Below are positions 36,424 through 46,540 of a stretch of 64,000 nucleotides of DNA, one piece after another. The notes beneath the pieces are model-generated. The model searched no databases and was not told where the DNA came from. It worked only from the letters and a program-made list of their open reading frames with translations. Position 1 is the first letter of the stretch, and every line of letters begins with the position of its first letter. Both the position numbers and the translations under genes were made by a program. The stretch is from DATBVX01 sp963696675 (GTDB lineage: Bacteria > Pseudomonadota > Gammaproteobacteria > Steroidobacterales > Steroidobacteraceae): contig CAVOLM010000038.1 of NCBI GenBank assembly GCA_963696675.1, forward strand, positions 1 to 64,000. Direction: 5' to 3'.

Positions 36424-38736
36424 CAGCGAATGATACCTTTCAGCCACTGCTTTGCGCGTTCGGTGAAGTCACTGAACGTGCCTTCGAGACAGCCCGGCTT
36501 GGTCGGCAGGATCACCTCGCGCGGCAACGCGATCGACACGACATCCTCGGAACAGGTGGGCCGCGTCTCCGTCCCGGTGTCGTATTCGATCCATGTCTCG
36601 CGCAGCGATTCGGGCAAGGGTTCATCCCACGATGTAATCGGCAGGCGACGCATCAGGTTCGCCCAGATGCTGAGCGCGCCGCCCGCCCCGGTGAGGCCGG
36701 TGGGTCGATTGTCGTCATAGCCGACCCAGACGATCGCCAGATGGCTGCCGGTAAAGCCGGCAAACCAGCTGTCACGAAACTCCGATGACGTGCCGGTCTT
36801 TCCGGCGACCACGACATCAGGCGGCAGACGTGCATAGACCGCCTGCCCCGTACCTCGCTGCGTTACCTTGGTCAGCATTCGATTGAGCTGATAGACAACG
36901 GCCGGGTCGGCGACGGGCGTTACCTGCAGTGGAAATGCCTTGAGCGCAGCGCCGTCGGCGCCAATCACGACTCTCACAGCGCGCAACGGCGTGCGGAAGC
37001 CGCCGTTCGCGAGGCTGTTGAAGAGCTGCGCGACTTCGATCGGCGCCAGGTCCAGCGCCACCGAGAATGAGCGACGGATTCGGGTCGGGAGTCTCGCTCC
37101 AGCCCGAGCCGGGCAAACGTGTCTGCGATCCGGCTCTACGCCCGACGTCAAGGCCGACGTGCACGGTCGCCAGATTGAGCGAATCGGCCAGCGCCCGTAT
37201 CAGCGGCACCGGGCCATGCGTCTCCGGCGTGAAATTCTCGGGTCGCCAGACCTTGCCGCGCGCGAGCTTCACCTCGATCGGCTCGTCCAGCACGATCGAC
37301 GCGGCGTTGTACCTGCCCGTCTCGAGCGCCGCGAGGTACACCATCGGCTTCGCCAGCGAGCCGATCGAGCGCTCGGGCATCGAGAGCGCGGTTGAAGCCA
37401 TCGAATCCGCAGTTGCCGGCCGCCGATCACGGCGATCACATCGCCACTCTGCGGCGCGGTGACCACGATCGCGCCTTCGAGTTGTGCGCCATCCTTCGGT
37501 CTTGCGCTGCCGGTCGAGGCGCGTCAGCTCATCGCTGAGCGCCTGCTCGCCAGTCGCCTGCACGCGCGGATCGAGGCTGCGTGAACACCTTGAGCCCCGC
37601 TTCGGTGAGGTCCTCTTCGCGATAGTCGCGGCGCAAGGTGCGCCGCACGAAGTCGAGGTATGCCGGGTAGTAACCGGCGGAGTGACCCGAGTCGTAACAT
37701 CGAGTGGGCGCGCGATCGCATGGCGTGGCGTCGTCCTCGCTGATGACCCTTGAACTCGCGCAAGCATGATGCAGCACCAGGTCGCGTCGCGCGCGTGCGC
37801 GCTCGGGATGCAGGCGCGGGTCGTAGTAGGAGGGGCCGCGCACGATTGCGACCAGCAGCGCGATTTCGTGCAGATCGAGCTCATCGAGCGGCCTGCCGAA
37901 GTAGAAGCGACTGGCGAGGCCGAAGCCGTGAATGGCGCGCTCGCCGTCCTGGCCCAGGTAGATCTCGTTGATGTAGGCGTTCATGAGGTCCGCCTTGTCG
38001 AAGCGGGCCTCGAGAATCACCGCCATCATCGCTTCCTTGATCTTGCGCCACAGCGTCTGCCGGCTGTCGAGGAAGTAGCTGCTCACCAGCTGCTGCGTCA
38101 GCGTGCTGCCTCCCTGCTCGATGGCACCGGAGCGCAGGTTGACCCACGCGCGCGCAGGATCGCTTCCGGGTCGACGCCGTGGTGGCGATCGAACTTGCGA
38201 TCCTCGATGACCTTGAGCGCTTCGGGCAGCAGCGGCGGCACCTCGGCCGGCGTGACGACGATGCGGTCCTCGCCGTGGATCGGGAAGATGCTGCCGATCA
38301 GGAGCGGATCGAGCCGAAACAGCGGAATCTGTGTGCCATCGCTGCCCTGCAAGCGCTGGATACCGCCCTGCCCGGTCATCACGCTGATGGTGCCGGCCTC
38401 GCGGATTTCCTCAGCGAACTGCACGCGGCGGGTGGCCACGTCGATCCGGGAGCCGCGCCGGTGGTAAGTACCAGGCCGCCTGAGCACCTCGGTCGGAGCG
38501 TAGTGCAGGCGGACCAGCTCCTGCTCCAGCGCATCGGCGGACAGTGCGAGCCCGGAATACAGTTCCAGCGGCTGTGCGAACACCTGCGCGGGCAGCGTCC
38601 AGCGCCGGCCTTCGAATTGCGGCGTGACGATCCGGTCCAGGTACAGGATCAGGAGCGCGTCGGCGACTAGTGCAATAAGCGCGATCATCAGCAGAACGCG
38701 CCGCAGGCGTCGGGTGCGACGGCTGGATCCAGCCAT
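36423..38736 (-). CDS. mrcB: Penicillin-binding protein 1B (several frame breaks)
   Basis: Bifunctional peptidoglycan synthase, about 770 residues. The N-terminal helix is VLLMIALIALVADALLILYL. A UB2H domain follows. The transglycosylase has VIEDRKFDRHHGVDP with the catalytic Glu and QGGSTLTQQL, then KIKEAMMAVILEARF. The transpeptidase has the active serine in IGSLAKPMVYL (37357-37359), SLN in ALADSLNLATVHVG and AGKTGTSSEFRDSW. At least five breaks lie near 38140, 37730, 37600, 37420 and 37090; the first is offset by two bases in a CG repeat, others by one. ATG 38736 fits the start before the basic stretch. The lpoP gene overlaps its stop. Confidence 0.85.
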
Positions 38737-38974
38737 GTTGGTTTTCTCTACTCCTGCGTCAAAGTTCTGCAGACTGCAGTGATCAGACAGGCATCGCAAG
38801 CGGTCCGTTCGATGCATGCGCATCGGCCCTTGCACCGCGAATGCGCAGCCGTGCGCGCTTCCGCACACCATTGGATCATGCGAGCGACCGGGTGAGACGA
38901 CAATTCAAGCACTTCCGCGCTGGCACATCACTTGCTTCCTGAATTGCAGAGAGGCCGGGATATGCAACTGAGCA

Positions 38975-39859
38975 GTGCGCTTACCTTCACTGAAGTTCCT
39001 GAAGACTTTTCACATTGCAGCCACTCGCCTGAGCTTCAAGGCGGCGGCCGAGGCGTTGTTCATTACGCCTTCCGCCGTCAGTCACCAGATTCGCAGTCTC
39101 GAGGAGCAGCTGCACATCACGCTCTTCGTGCGTGGCGCGCGCGGGCTCGCGCTCACGGACGCGGGCGCACGTTACTTCGAGCAAATCGACGCGCTGTTCC
39201 GGCGGCTCGAATCGGTCACCGAGCAACTGCAGGTGCGCTTCGGGCGCGCGCTCGCCCGGCTGCACGTGCCGCCATTCTTCGCCAGCGAGCTGTTGCTGCC
39301 GCGGCTGCAGACCTTTCTCGATGCAGCGCCCGAGACCGACATCGAGCTCGACACGGTGCTCTCGCCACTGTGTTCGCATGCCGCCGACGCCGACCTGTCG
39401 ATCGTCGTCGGTACCGGACCCTGGGAAGGATTGGATGCTGAGCGGCTGTTCTCGCAGCGCTTCACGCCGGCGTGCGCGCCGACGTTGCTGGCTCGCTCCA
39501 CGATTCGCGCCTTCAGCGATCTGAACGGTCACACGCTCATCGTTCATGAGGCGCGGCGTGACGGCTGGGATCGCTGGGCGCAATTGCACGGCTTGCAGAC
39601 CCTGCAGCCGCGCAAGCTCTTGCGCGTTGACACCATGTTCGCCGCCGCCGAGGCCGCCGAGCGCGGCCTCGGCATCGCGCTCGTTTCGGCACCGCTGGGG
39701 AGACAGCGCTTCGCCAGCGGAGCGCTGGTGCGCCTGTTCGCCGCTGATCTCGACGTGGGCGAAAGTTATTTTCTTCTGCATCGACACGAGGACGCGGCCC
39801 GTCACGAAGTGCTGGCGCTCAAGCAATGGCTGCTCGGCGAATTTCGTCTCGACGCATGA
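38975..39859 (+). CDS. LysR-family regulator (GcvA-like)
   Basis: A 294-residue transcription factor. The N-terminal winged helix reads LKFLKTFHIAATRLSFKAAA, then ITPSAVSHQIRSLEEQL, close to GcvA/AmpR-type regulators. The remaining 200 residues form the effector domain. GTG 38975 is used; an upstream ATG at 38962 is in another frame. It is divergent from mrcB across 238 bases, where I see no specific operator. AmpR-like regulators often control cell-wall genes, but the target here is unproven. Confidence 0.85.
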   Translation: MRLPSLKFLKTFHIAATRLSFKAAAEALFITPSAVSHQIRSLEEQLHITLFVRGARGLALTDAGARYFEQIDALFRRLESVTEQLQVRFGRALARLHVPPFFASELLLPRLQTFLDAAPETDIELDTVLSPLCSHAADADLSIVVGTGPWEGLDAERLFSQRFTPACAPTLLARSTIRAFSDLNGHTLIVHEARRDGWDRWAQLHGLQTLQPRKLLRVDTMFAAAEAAERGLGIALVSAPLGRQRFASGALVRLFAADLDVGESYFLLHRHEDAARHEVLALKQWLLGEFRLDA

Positions 39860-39969
39860 GCCAGATCGTGCGCTGGTCAAGAAATGATCAATTGTCGCCA
39901 CGGCTACGGCCTCCTAGATTGCAAGCGCCGCTGACACATCGGCCATTGTCATTCTTCCAGGAGAGACCC

Positions 39970-40359
39970 ATGACGACGACACGCACACTTTCGACATTGC
40001 TAGCCGCCGCGACACTCGGCGTCGTACCGCTGCTCGCGCGCGCCGATTACACCGATGCGGTGTTCGAGGCCTGCTCGAACGCGTTCATTGCGAAATTCAC
40101 CGCGACGCACGGGCCAGTCGCGAAGATTCGCGTCGTGCCGCCCGAGGCGAAACTGCGCTCGCTGGCGCGGGATCCGGTGAGCGGGCCATATGCGTTTCCC
40201 CTGCGTTACACGCTATTCGCCACCGATCCGAAGACAGGAACGCTGTTGGCCAGCGCCGAGTGCACCGCGAAGCGAAAAGCGGGCGTCAGCCTCGCGCTGC
40301 TGCCTCTGCCGGCATCGACCAGCAGGCCACTCATGCTGTCCGCGCGCGAAGCGAAATGA
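39970..40359 (+). CDS. Small secreted protein of unknown function
   Basis: A 129-residue protein with a Sec signal (TLSTLLAAATLGVVPLLARA). The mature part has two cysteines, in EACSNAFIAKF and ASAECTAKRK, likely a disulfide, and otherwise no motif I recognise. A GAGAGA-type ribosome site lies just before ATG 39970. It follows the LysR gene by 110 bases and is followed by a large nested hairpin. Confidence 0.65.
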   Translation: MTTTRTLSTLLAAATLGVVPLLARADYTDAVFEACSNAFIAKFTATHGPVAKIRVVPPEAKLRSLARDPVSGPYAFPLRYTLFATDPKTGTLLASAECTAKRKAGVSLALLPLPASTSRPLMLSAREAK

Positions 40360-40380
40360 CCCACTGCCACCTTTGAGAAA

Positions 40381-40440
40381 CTCCGGGAGCTGGGCGCCGC
40401 CGACCACCCCCTCTGGTCGGCCGGCACTCAGCTCCCGGAG
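40381..40440. repeat. 60-base nested hairpin
   Basis: The outer arms CTCCGGGAGCTG and CAGCTCCCGGAG are perfectly complementary over twelve bases. Inside, GCCGACCA and TGGTCGGC form a perfect eight-base stem with a seven-base loop, separated from the outer stem by internal loops of six and seven bases. There is no T run. It lies 22 bases after the preceding stop. It may be a terminator, an RNA stabiliser or a genomic repeat element. Confidence 0.6.
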
Positions 40441-40564
40441 AGTCCTGAATCCGGCGCTCGCCGGGTTCCTTGTTCGCGGCCGAACGAGACTCCACTCGCG
40501 CTGTCAACGACTCAGGCAGTCGTCCGTTGTGAACGGGTTGAGCACCACATTCGCGAGGCCGGTC

Positions 40565-41020
40565 ATGTCACGATTCATTCTCATCGCCCTTTGCGGCGCG
40601 CTCCTCAGCGTCGGCTGTGTCACCAGCAACCCGGGAAGCGTCTACCCGCGCCACCAGACTCAGCAGGCCTGGACCGTCGAGGAAGGCAAGGTCTCGGACA
40701 TCAAGGACGTCAGCATCGAGGGGGAACGCACCGGTCTGGGACGGATCGGCGGCGGCTATATTGGCTACGAAGTTGGGCGCTACGCTGTCAACGGTCGCGC
40801 CACCGACGTTGCCGGAGCGGTTGGAGCGGTGGCCGGAGCAGTGGCGGGTGGCGCGACCGAAGAGCGCATGACGCGCGAGAAGGGGTTCGAGATCACGGTC
40901 AATCTCGACAAGGGCGCATCCATCGCGGTCGTGCAGGCGGCTGATCAGCAGTTCCAGGTGGGCGAGCGAGTCAAGATTCTGCGCCGGGGCGACGGTGCTG
41001 CGCGGGTGACGAAGATCTGA
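40565..41020 (+). CDS. Glycine-zipper lipoprotein (SlyB/Rick-17kDa type)
   Basis: A 151-residue outer-membrane lipoprotein with lipobox LLSVGC near residue 18. The central part is a glycine zipper, GRIGGGYIGYEVGRY and VAGAVGAVAGAVAGGATEE, that can form a small membrane-associated helical pair. The C-terminal beta segment (FEITVNLDKGASIAVVQAAD, RVKILRRGDG) is typical of the 17-kDa antigen family. Envelope stress regulation is common in the family; no promoter evidence here. Confidence 0.88.
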   Translation: MSRFILIALCGALLSVGCVTSNPGSVYPRHQTQQAWTVEEGKVSDIKDVSIEGERTGLGRIGGGYIGYEVGRYAVNGRATDVAGAVGAVAGAVAGGATEERMTREKGFEITVNLDKGASIAVVQAADQQFQVGERVKILRRGDGAARVTKI

Positions 41021-41033
41021 TGCGCCTCGCAAC

Positions 41034-41843
41034 CTAGGCCTTGGCCGGGATGCGCACGATATAGCCGCCTGACTTTTCGTCACGCTCGAGCTCGACGAAG
41101 CCCCTGGAGCGTGCTTCCTCCAGCAGGTCGCTGAATGCGCCGAATCCATAATAGGACTCGTTGAATCCGGGCATGCGCCGCTTCAGCGCCTGTTTGACCA
41201 TCGAGCCCCAGATCTTCTCCTCTTCGCCACGCTCGGCAATCAAGGCTTCGAGCGTGGCCAGGATCAGGTCGATCGCCTCCTGTTTCTTGTCTTCTTCTCC
41301 CTTGGGCGCGGGTACACCAGGAGACGGTTTTCCAGCTGCCTTGCGTGCGGGAGCACGGCGCGGTGCCTTCTCACGCACGAGGTCGTCGTAATAGATGAAC
41401 TCGTCGCAGTTGGCGATCAAGAGATCGGAGGTGGAATTCTTGACGCCGACGCCGATCACGACCTTGGCGTTCTCGCGCAGCTTGCTGACCAGCGGCGAGA
41501 AGTCCGAATCGCCGCTGATGATGACGAAGGCATCGACATGCGACTTGGTGTAGCAGAGGTCGAGAGCGTCGACGACCATGCGGATGTCCGCCGAATTCTT
41601 ACCCGACTGCCGTAGGTGCGGAATCTCGATCAGCTCGAAGGAGGCCTCGTGCATCCCAGCCTTGAACTCGCGATAGCGGTCCCAGTCGCAGTACGCCTTC
41701 TTCACGACGATGCTGCCTTTCAGCAGCAGCCGCTCGAGCACCTTCTGGATGTCGAAGCGCGAGTATTTTGCGTCGCGCACGCCCAGGGCGATGTTCTCGA
41801 AATCGCAGAAAAGCGCCATGTTGGTGATGTCGGCGGTGACCAA
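41034..41843 (-). CDS. NYN-domain (LabA/DUF88) protein with C-terminal LOTUS-like domain
   Basis: A 269-residue cytoplasmic protein. Residues about 9-165 are a PIN-like NYN domain with the acidic site residues in ALFCDFENIA, SADIRMVVDALDL and IISGDSDFSPLV, indicating a metal-dependent RNase. A basic Ala/Pro linker follows, then about 75 residues resembling an OST-HTH/LOTUS fold (MVKQALKRRMPGFNESYYGFGAFSDLLE). The TTG at 41843 has a GGGAG ribosome site five bases before it; ATG 41819 is the alternative. Confidence 0.85.
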   Translation of the reverse strand: MVTADITNMALFCDFENIALGVRDAKYSRFDIQKVLERLLLKGSIVVKKAYCDWDRYREFKAGMHEASFELIEIPHLRQSGKNSADIRMVVDALDLCYTKSHVDAFVIISGDSDFSPLVSKLRENAKVVIGVGVKNSTSDLLIANCDEFIYYDDLVREKAPRRAPARKAAGKPSPGVPAPKGEEDKKQEAIDLILATLEALIAERGEEEKIWGSMVKQALKRRMPGFNESYYGFGAFSDLLEEARSRGFVELERDEKSGGYIVRIPAKA

Positions 41844-42038
41844 GTTGACTCCCTGGCGCCCTCGGCGCGGCGCTCAGTCTAGGGCAACCGTGCCTCGGTT
41901 TCATGAGGCGTGTTGCGTTGCCAACGGCGTAGCTCGCCAGGGAGCGAGACCGCGCCTGTCGCCGATCCCCTACGACGGAAGCTATTGAGCCTCGACTCAC
42001 CGAGGTGCATAGTTCGGGAGCGTGCGAGTACTGCGTCA

Positions 42039-43254
42039 ATGACGACGAACGATAGCCACGGTGACCCGATCAGCGCCCCTGTGGGCGACCGGGGGAGGTT
42101 CCCTCGCTCCAACGACCCACGTTCCCTCTACGTCATTACGCTGTTTTCTTCCCTGATGCCGATGCCCCTCGAGGTCCCTGACCCGCGCGGGCTCGAAGGG
42201 CTGGCAGTGTTTCGGTCGCGCCGCATGGAAGATGGTCGCGAGCGTTACCGGCTGCATCTTGGTTACTTCGACGCGCGGGCCGACGCGGAAGATGCACTAC
42301 CAATCGTCCAAAAACATTTCCCGAGCGCATGGGTCGCCTCCGCACCGCGCAGCGGCCTCGGCTCGCTCGACGATACCAACCTGTCGGAATTCCGCCTGAT
42401 TCGGACGGCGACGCCGTTGGCGACGGCGATCGAAACGCACGCACCCACGACACCGGCGCAAGACGTCCAACGCTATGTGGTGCAGCTGAGCTGGGCCAGC
42501 AGGCGCATCGATCCTGCGGAAATTTCACAGCTCTCCATCTTCCAGGCGTATGCGCTTTACACCGTGACGCTGGCGCGTGCCGGCGTGCGGTACTACGGCA
42601 TCCGGCTCGGTTTTTTCACCAGCGCCATCTCGGCGCGACAGGTGGCCTTGTACGTTCGGTCGGAATTTCCGGCGGTCGCGGTGGTTCCGATCAGCGAGCG
42701 CGAGTACGCGCGCGCCCGCGAGATGATTACGCTGCGCGAGATCCGCGCCATGCCGCAGACTGTGCCAGCTCTCGCGCCCGACATCACCGCGGAATCTGTC
42801 GCCCCGGAAGTGCCGGACATCACCCCGGAATCTGTGGCCCCGGAAGTGCCGGACATCGCCCCGGAATCTGTCTCCACGCAGGCGCCGGACATCCACCCGG
42901 AACCTGTCACTACGGCAGCGCCAGACACCAGCCCCGAGTCGGTGGCGGCAGAGGCACCGGCGAGTAACCCACTGCGGTCATCCGTTCTCCCCGAGGCGAC
43001 GGAATCCGCACCTGTTGCCGCGCCCGCCCCGCAGACGCCGGCGGAATCGACGCCCTCGGTCGCGCCACGGTCGTTCACCGAGGTGTACGTCGCCGAGGCC
43101 ACCGCCAGGATTTCGGCGCGCACGCCAACCGCCGGCCTTCACGCGCGAAGAGTTGCTCGGAGCGCTCGCCAGCACCGATCTGCGCGGCGACGAACACGCA
43201 CATCGCTCTGCCATCGTGCGCTTGTTGCATCGTCTGGCGGACCGGATCGGCTGA
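42039..43254 (+). CDS. Protein with two SPOR-like repeats and a Pro/Glu repeat linker (frame break)
   Basis: About 405 residues. Two related segments, YVITLFSSLMPMPLE... to about residue 95 and YVVQLSWASRRIDPAE... to about 225, each end in an aromatic LHLGYFDARADAEDAL or IRLGFFTSAISARQVAL motif, like SPOR folds. A linker of five 12-residue repeats (PDITPESVAPEV type) follows, then a C-terminal helical part. A break near 43125 (ACGCC) is repaired by removing one base, giving FTREELLGALAS and a stop at 43254. SPOR domains bind denuded septal glycan, but no membrane anchor is visible here. Function unknown. Confidence 0.65.
42780..42959 (+). repeat. Five tandem 36-base repeats inside the SPOR-like gene
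   Basis: Five in-frame 36-base units beginning GACATC/GACACC. Units 1 and 2 are almost identical, units 3 to 5 increasingly diverged. Each encodes a 12-residue Pro/Glu/Val motif, giving an extended linker. The gradient suggests recent duplication at the 5' end. Confidence 0.85.
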
Positions 43255-43351
43255 ATCCTGCCCCCTCCCCCGCACGTGCATTTCGCTCTTGGGCGAGAAT
43301 CTCGCCGGGCGCGCGTGTAATTGCATCCCAATTTTCTGCGCGAGTGTGCCT

Positions 43352-45057
43352 ATGCCCAGCGACAGCCCGAGGTCAGCTAGCGTCCCCAGTAATATCGACA
43401 TCGCCCAACGTGCCCGCATGCAGCCGATCACCGAGCTGGCCCGCGAGCGTCTCGGGATTGCGGAGGAGTTTCTCGAACCCTACGGTCGCTACAAGGCGAA
43501 GATCTCGCTGCGCTACGTTAAGCAGCTCAAGGGCAACCACGACGGCAAGCTCGTCCTCGTCACGGCGATGTCTCCGACTCCGGCGGGCGAAGGCAAGACG
43601 ACCACTACAGTCGGTCTCGGCGATGCCCTCAACCACATTGGCAAGCGAGCCATCGTCTGCCTGCGAGAACCCGCGCTTGGACCGGTGTTCGGGCAAAAAG
43701 GCGGTGCCGCCGGCGGCGGTTACGCGCAGGTCGTGCCGATGGAAGACATCAACCTGCACTTTACCGGTGACTTCACCGCCATCGCCCTGGCGAATAACCT
43801 GCTCGCCGCACTTCTCGACAACCACATTCACCAGGGCAATGAGCTCGGCATCGACGTTCGACGCATCGCCTGGCGGCGGGTCGTCGATGTCAACGACCGC
43901 GTGCTGCGCCAGATCACCGTCGGCTTGGGCGGTCCGGGCAATGGCTATCCGCGCGCGGATGGTTTCGACATCGTGGTCGCCTCGGAGATCATGGCCATCC
44001 TGTGTCTCGCCATCGACATCGCTGGATCTGAGGGAAAGGCTGGGCAAGATCGTCGTGCGGCTACACGCGCGAACAAAAGCCGGTCCTGGCGCGCGATCTG
44101 AAAGCCCACGGTGCAATGACGGCGGTACTCAAGGATGCGCTGGCGCCAAACCTGGTGCAGACACTCGAGAACAACCCCGCCCTGATTCACGGCGGACCGT
44201 TCGCGAACATCGCCCACGGGTGCAACTCCGTCATGGCGACGCGCACAGCACTCAAGCTTGCGGACTATGTCGTGACCGAGGCGGGTTTCGGTGCGGATCT
44301 CGGTGCAGAGAAATTCATCGACATCAAGTGCCGCAAGGCGGGCCTGCGCCCGGCGGCCGCGGTCCTGGTCGCGACCGTGCGCGCGATCAAGTACCACGGC
44401 GGTATCGAGGTGGCAGATCTCCCCAGGGAGAATCTGGCGGCGCTCGAAAAGGGCCTCGCCAACGTGGAGCGCCACATCGACAACATCAGCAACGTGTATC
44501 GCCTGCCGTGCGTGGTCGCGATCAACCATCGCGCCGATGACACCGAGGCCGAGACACAGTTGTTGATAGATCGGGTTTCACGCCAGGGCGTCAGGGTGAT
44601 TCTCGCCCGCCACTACGCCGAGGGAGGCAAGGGCGCAGTTGAACTGGCGCGCGAGGTCGTACACCTGTGTGAGCAGCCGTACGGCTTCGGGTACGTGTAC
44701 GACGATGACGCGACGCTCTGGGACAAGATGAAGGCGATCGCGATCAAGGTATATCACGCTTCGGAAATCACCGCGGACAGCAAGATCCGCGCGCAGATCA
44801 AGCAGCTCCAGGATTCCGGGTACGGCCACTACCCCGTGTGCGTCGCAAAGACGCAGTATTCATTCTCAACCGACCCGAAGCTGCGTGGCGCGCCTTCCGG
44901 TCACGTGGTGAATATCCGCGAGGTGCGACTGGCGGCGGGCGCGGAATTCATCGTCATGATCTGTGGAGACATCATGACGATGCCGGGACTGCCGAAGACG
45001 CCGGCAGCGAATTCCATCAGCGTCGATGACGACGGCAAGATCCACGGCCTGTTCTAG
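43352..45057 (+). CDS. fhs: Formate-tetrahydrofolate ligase (two frame breaks)
   Basis: ATP-dependent activation of formate to 10-formyl-THF in one-carbon metabolism. About 567 residues. The P-loop is PTPAGEGKTTTTVGLGD; EPALGPVFGQKGGAAGGG and FTGDFTAIALANNLL follow. C-terminal motifs ALIHGGPFANIAHGCNS and VTEAGFGADLGAEKF are intact. Breaks at about 44024 (GG) and 44056 each need one base removed and flank a 10-residue segment DLRERLGKIV, after which GYTREQKPVLARDL resumes. ATG 43352 is followed by the usual short N-terminal extension. Confidence 0.92.
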
Positions 45058-45061
45058 CTGG

Positions 45062-46505
45062 TTAGATATCCGGCGCCGGAAGCGCTCCTAGCAGCTGCTC
45101 CACTCGCTGGCCGACGGCGAGCAGCTGCGCATCGGCTCCATTCACACCATCGAGCTCCAGGCCCACGGGCAGGCCCTGGCGCGTCAAACCCGCCGGGAGA
45201 CTCAGGCCCGGTGCGCCGAGAGCTCCGGTCACGCGAGTGTTCCGGAACATCGTCTGGCCCAGGTTCACGCGTCGCCCGTTGAGGTCGATCTGTGCATCGC
45301 GCCTGTCGCCGTCTGGATTGATCAATGGCGCCACGATCGGCGAAGTGGGAAAGGCGATCGCGGTCAGGCCGTGGGCGCTGAAGAGCCTGCGGTACGCCTG
45401 CTGAATCTTCTCGCGCAGAGCCCCGCGTGCCTTCGCCAAAGTTCCCGCTGTGATCTGCGCTTTGGCGCAGTCCTCAAAAAGCGTTTTTGTGTCCTTGCTC
45501 GCGATACGCTCGATCAGCTCCTGCGCGCTCACCGTCGCGCCCGCATGCGCGAGATACGGCTGCAGGTCGTTCTTTGATCCCGTGCGTCACGAGGGTCATG
45601 TAGATCTCCTGCGCGAGCGGGTAGTAGCCGCCGACGTCTACTTCGACCAGGACGACGGCCGACTCGCGCAAGCGCTCGAGCGCGTCTTGTGCAACTTGCG
45701 CGACCTCCGTTTCCAGATCCTCCCAGTACGGTTTGCGGGGAATGCCGATTCGCAGTGCGGCGGCTGCGGGCGCCGTGGGTACGGGCGTTGTGCTGATCAC
45801 CCGGTGCAACAGTGCTACATCCGCGACCGAGCGCGCCATCGGCCCGACGGTATCGAGATCGAGCGCGAGTGGCACGACGCCCTCGTCCGGATAGAGCTTT
45901 TCGGGGCGGATCGTTGGGCGCAACCCGACGGTGCCACTCAGTGCAGACGGAATGCGCACCGAACCTGCGGTATCGCTGCCAAGCCCCGCGGGCGCAAGGC
46001 GCGCGGCGAGCGCCGCTGCCGTGCCTCCACTCGAACCGCCGGGTACGCGCTTCGGATCATATGGATTAGCCACCGCGCCAAACGTCGGATTGCTCGAAGT
46101 GCCGCCGCCTGCGAGCTCATGCATGTTGGCGCGCGCGAACACCAGTGCATCCTGATCGAGCAGGCGCTGCACGACCTGCGCATTCGTCGTCGCAACAGAA
46201 TCCCGCAATGAGAGCGTACCCGCGGCATTGGGCGATCCCTGTACTGCGATGTTGTCCTTGATGAGGAGCGGCAGCCCGGCGAGAGCACCGAGCTTCTCAC
46301 CCCTCGCGCGCTTGCGATCGATCTCACGCGCATCCTGCAAGGCGCGTTGCTCGTCGATCCAGACGAGTGCGTTGAGCGCAGAGAGCCGCCGCTGCCGCTC
46401 GAGCAGGACGGACACCAGCTCCTCGGCACGCAGCTCGCCGCCGCGTACGCGATCGACGACCTCACAGGCGCTGAGCTCGACGAGGATTGAGTCTGGATGT
46501 TGCAT
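45062..46505 (-). CDS. Amidase-signature family hydrolase (frame break)
   Basis: About 480 residues. The Ser-cisSer-Lys triad is complete: lysine in LPLLIKDNIAV, cis-serine in VPGGSSGGTAAALAA and nucleophile in GLGSDTAGSVRIPSAL. The break near 45573 lies in a TTT run and is repaired by removing one base, joining THGIK to NDLQPYL. Closest in style to mandelamide/indoleacetamide-type amidases; the substrate is not decided. It is tail-to-tail with fhs and head-to-head with the MFS transporter gene, which could import a related aromatic acid. Confidence 0.88.
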
Positions 46506-46540
46506 ACTCGTCAGGTCATTTCACCCGCTGGGATCTCACA

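Noticed and set aside
42780..42959. CRISPR-like tandem array
   Set aside because: Units are contiguous, in frame, without spacers, and encode a Pro/Glu linker.
41910..44540. Single 876-codon frame spanning the SPOR-like gene and fhs
   Set aside because: Its second half is Arg/Ser-rich shadow sequence; the true SPOR end and fhs are readable in other frames.
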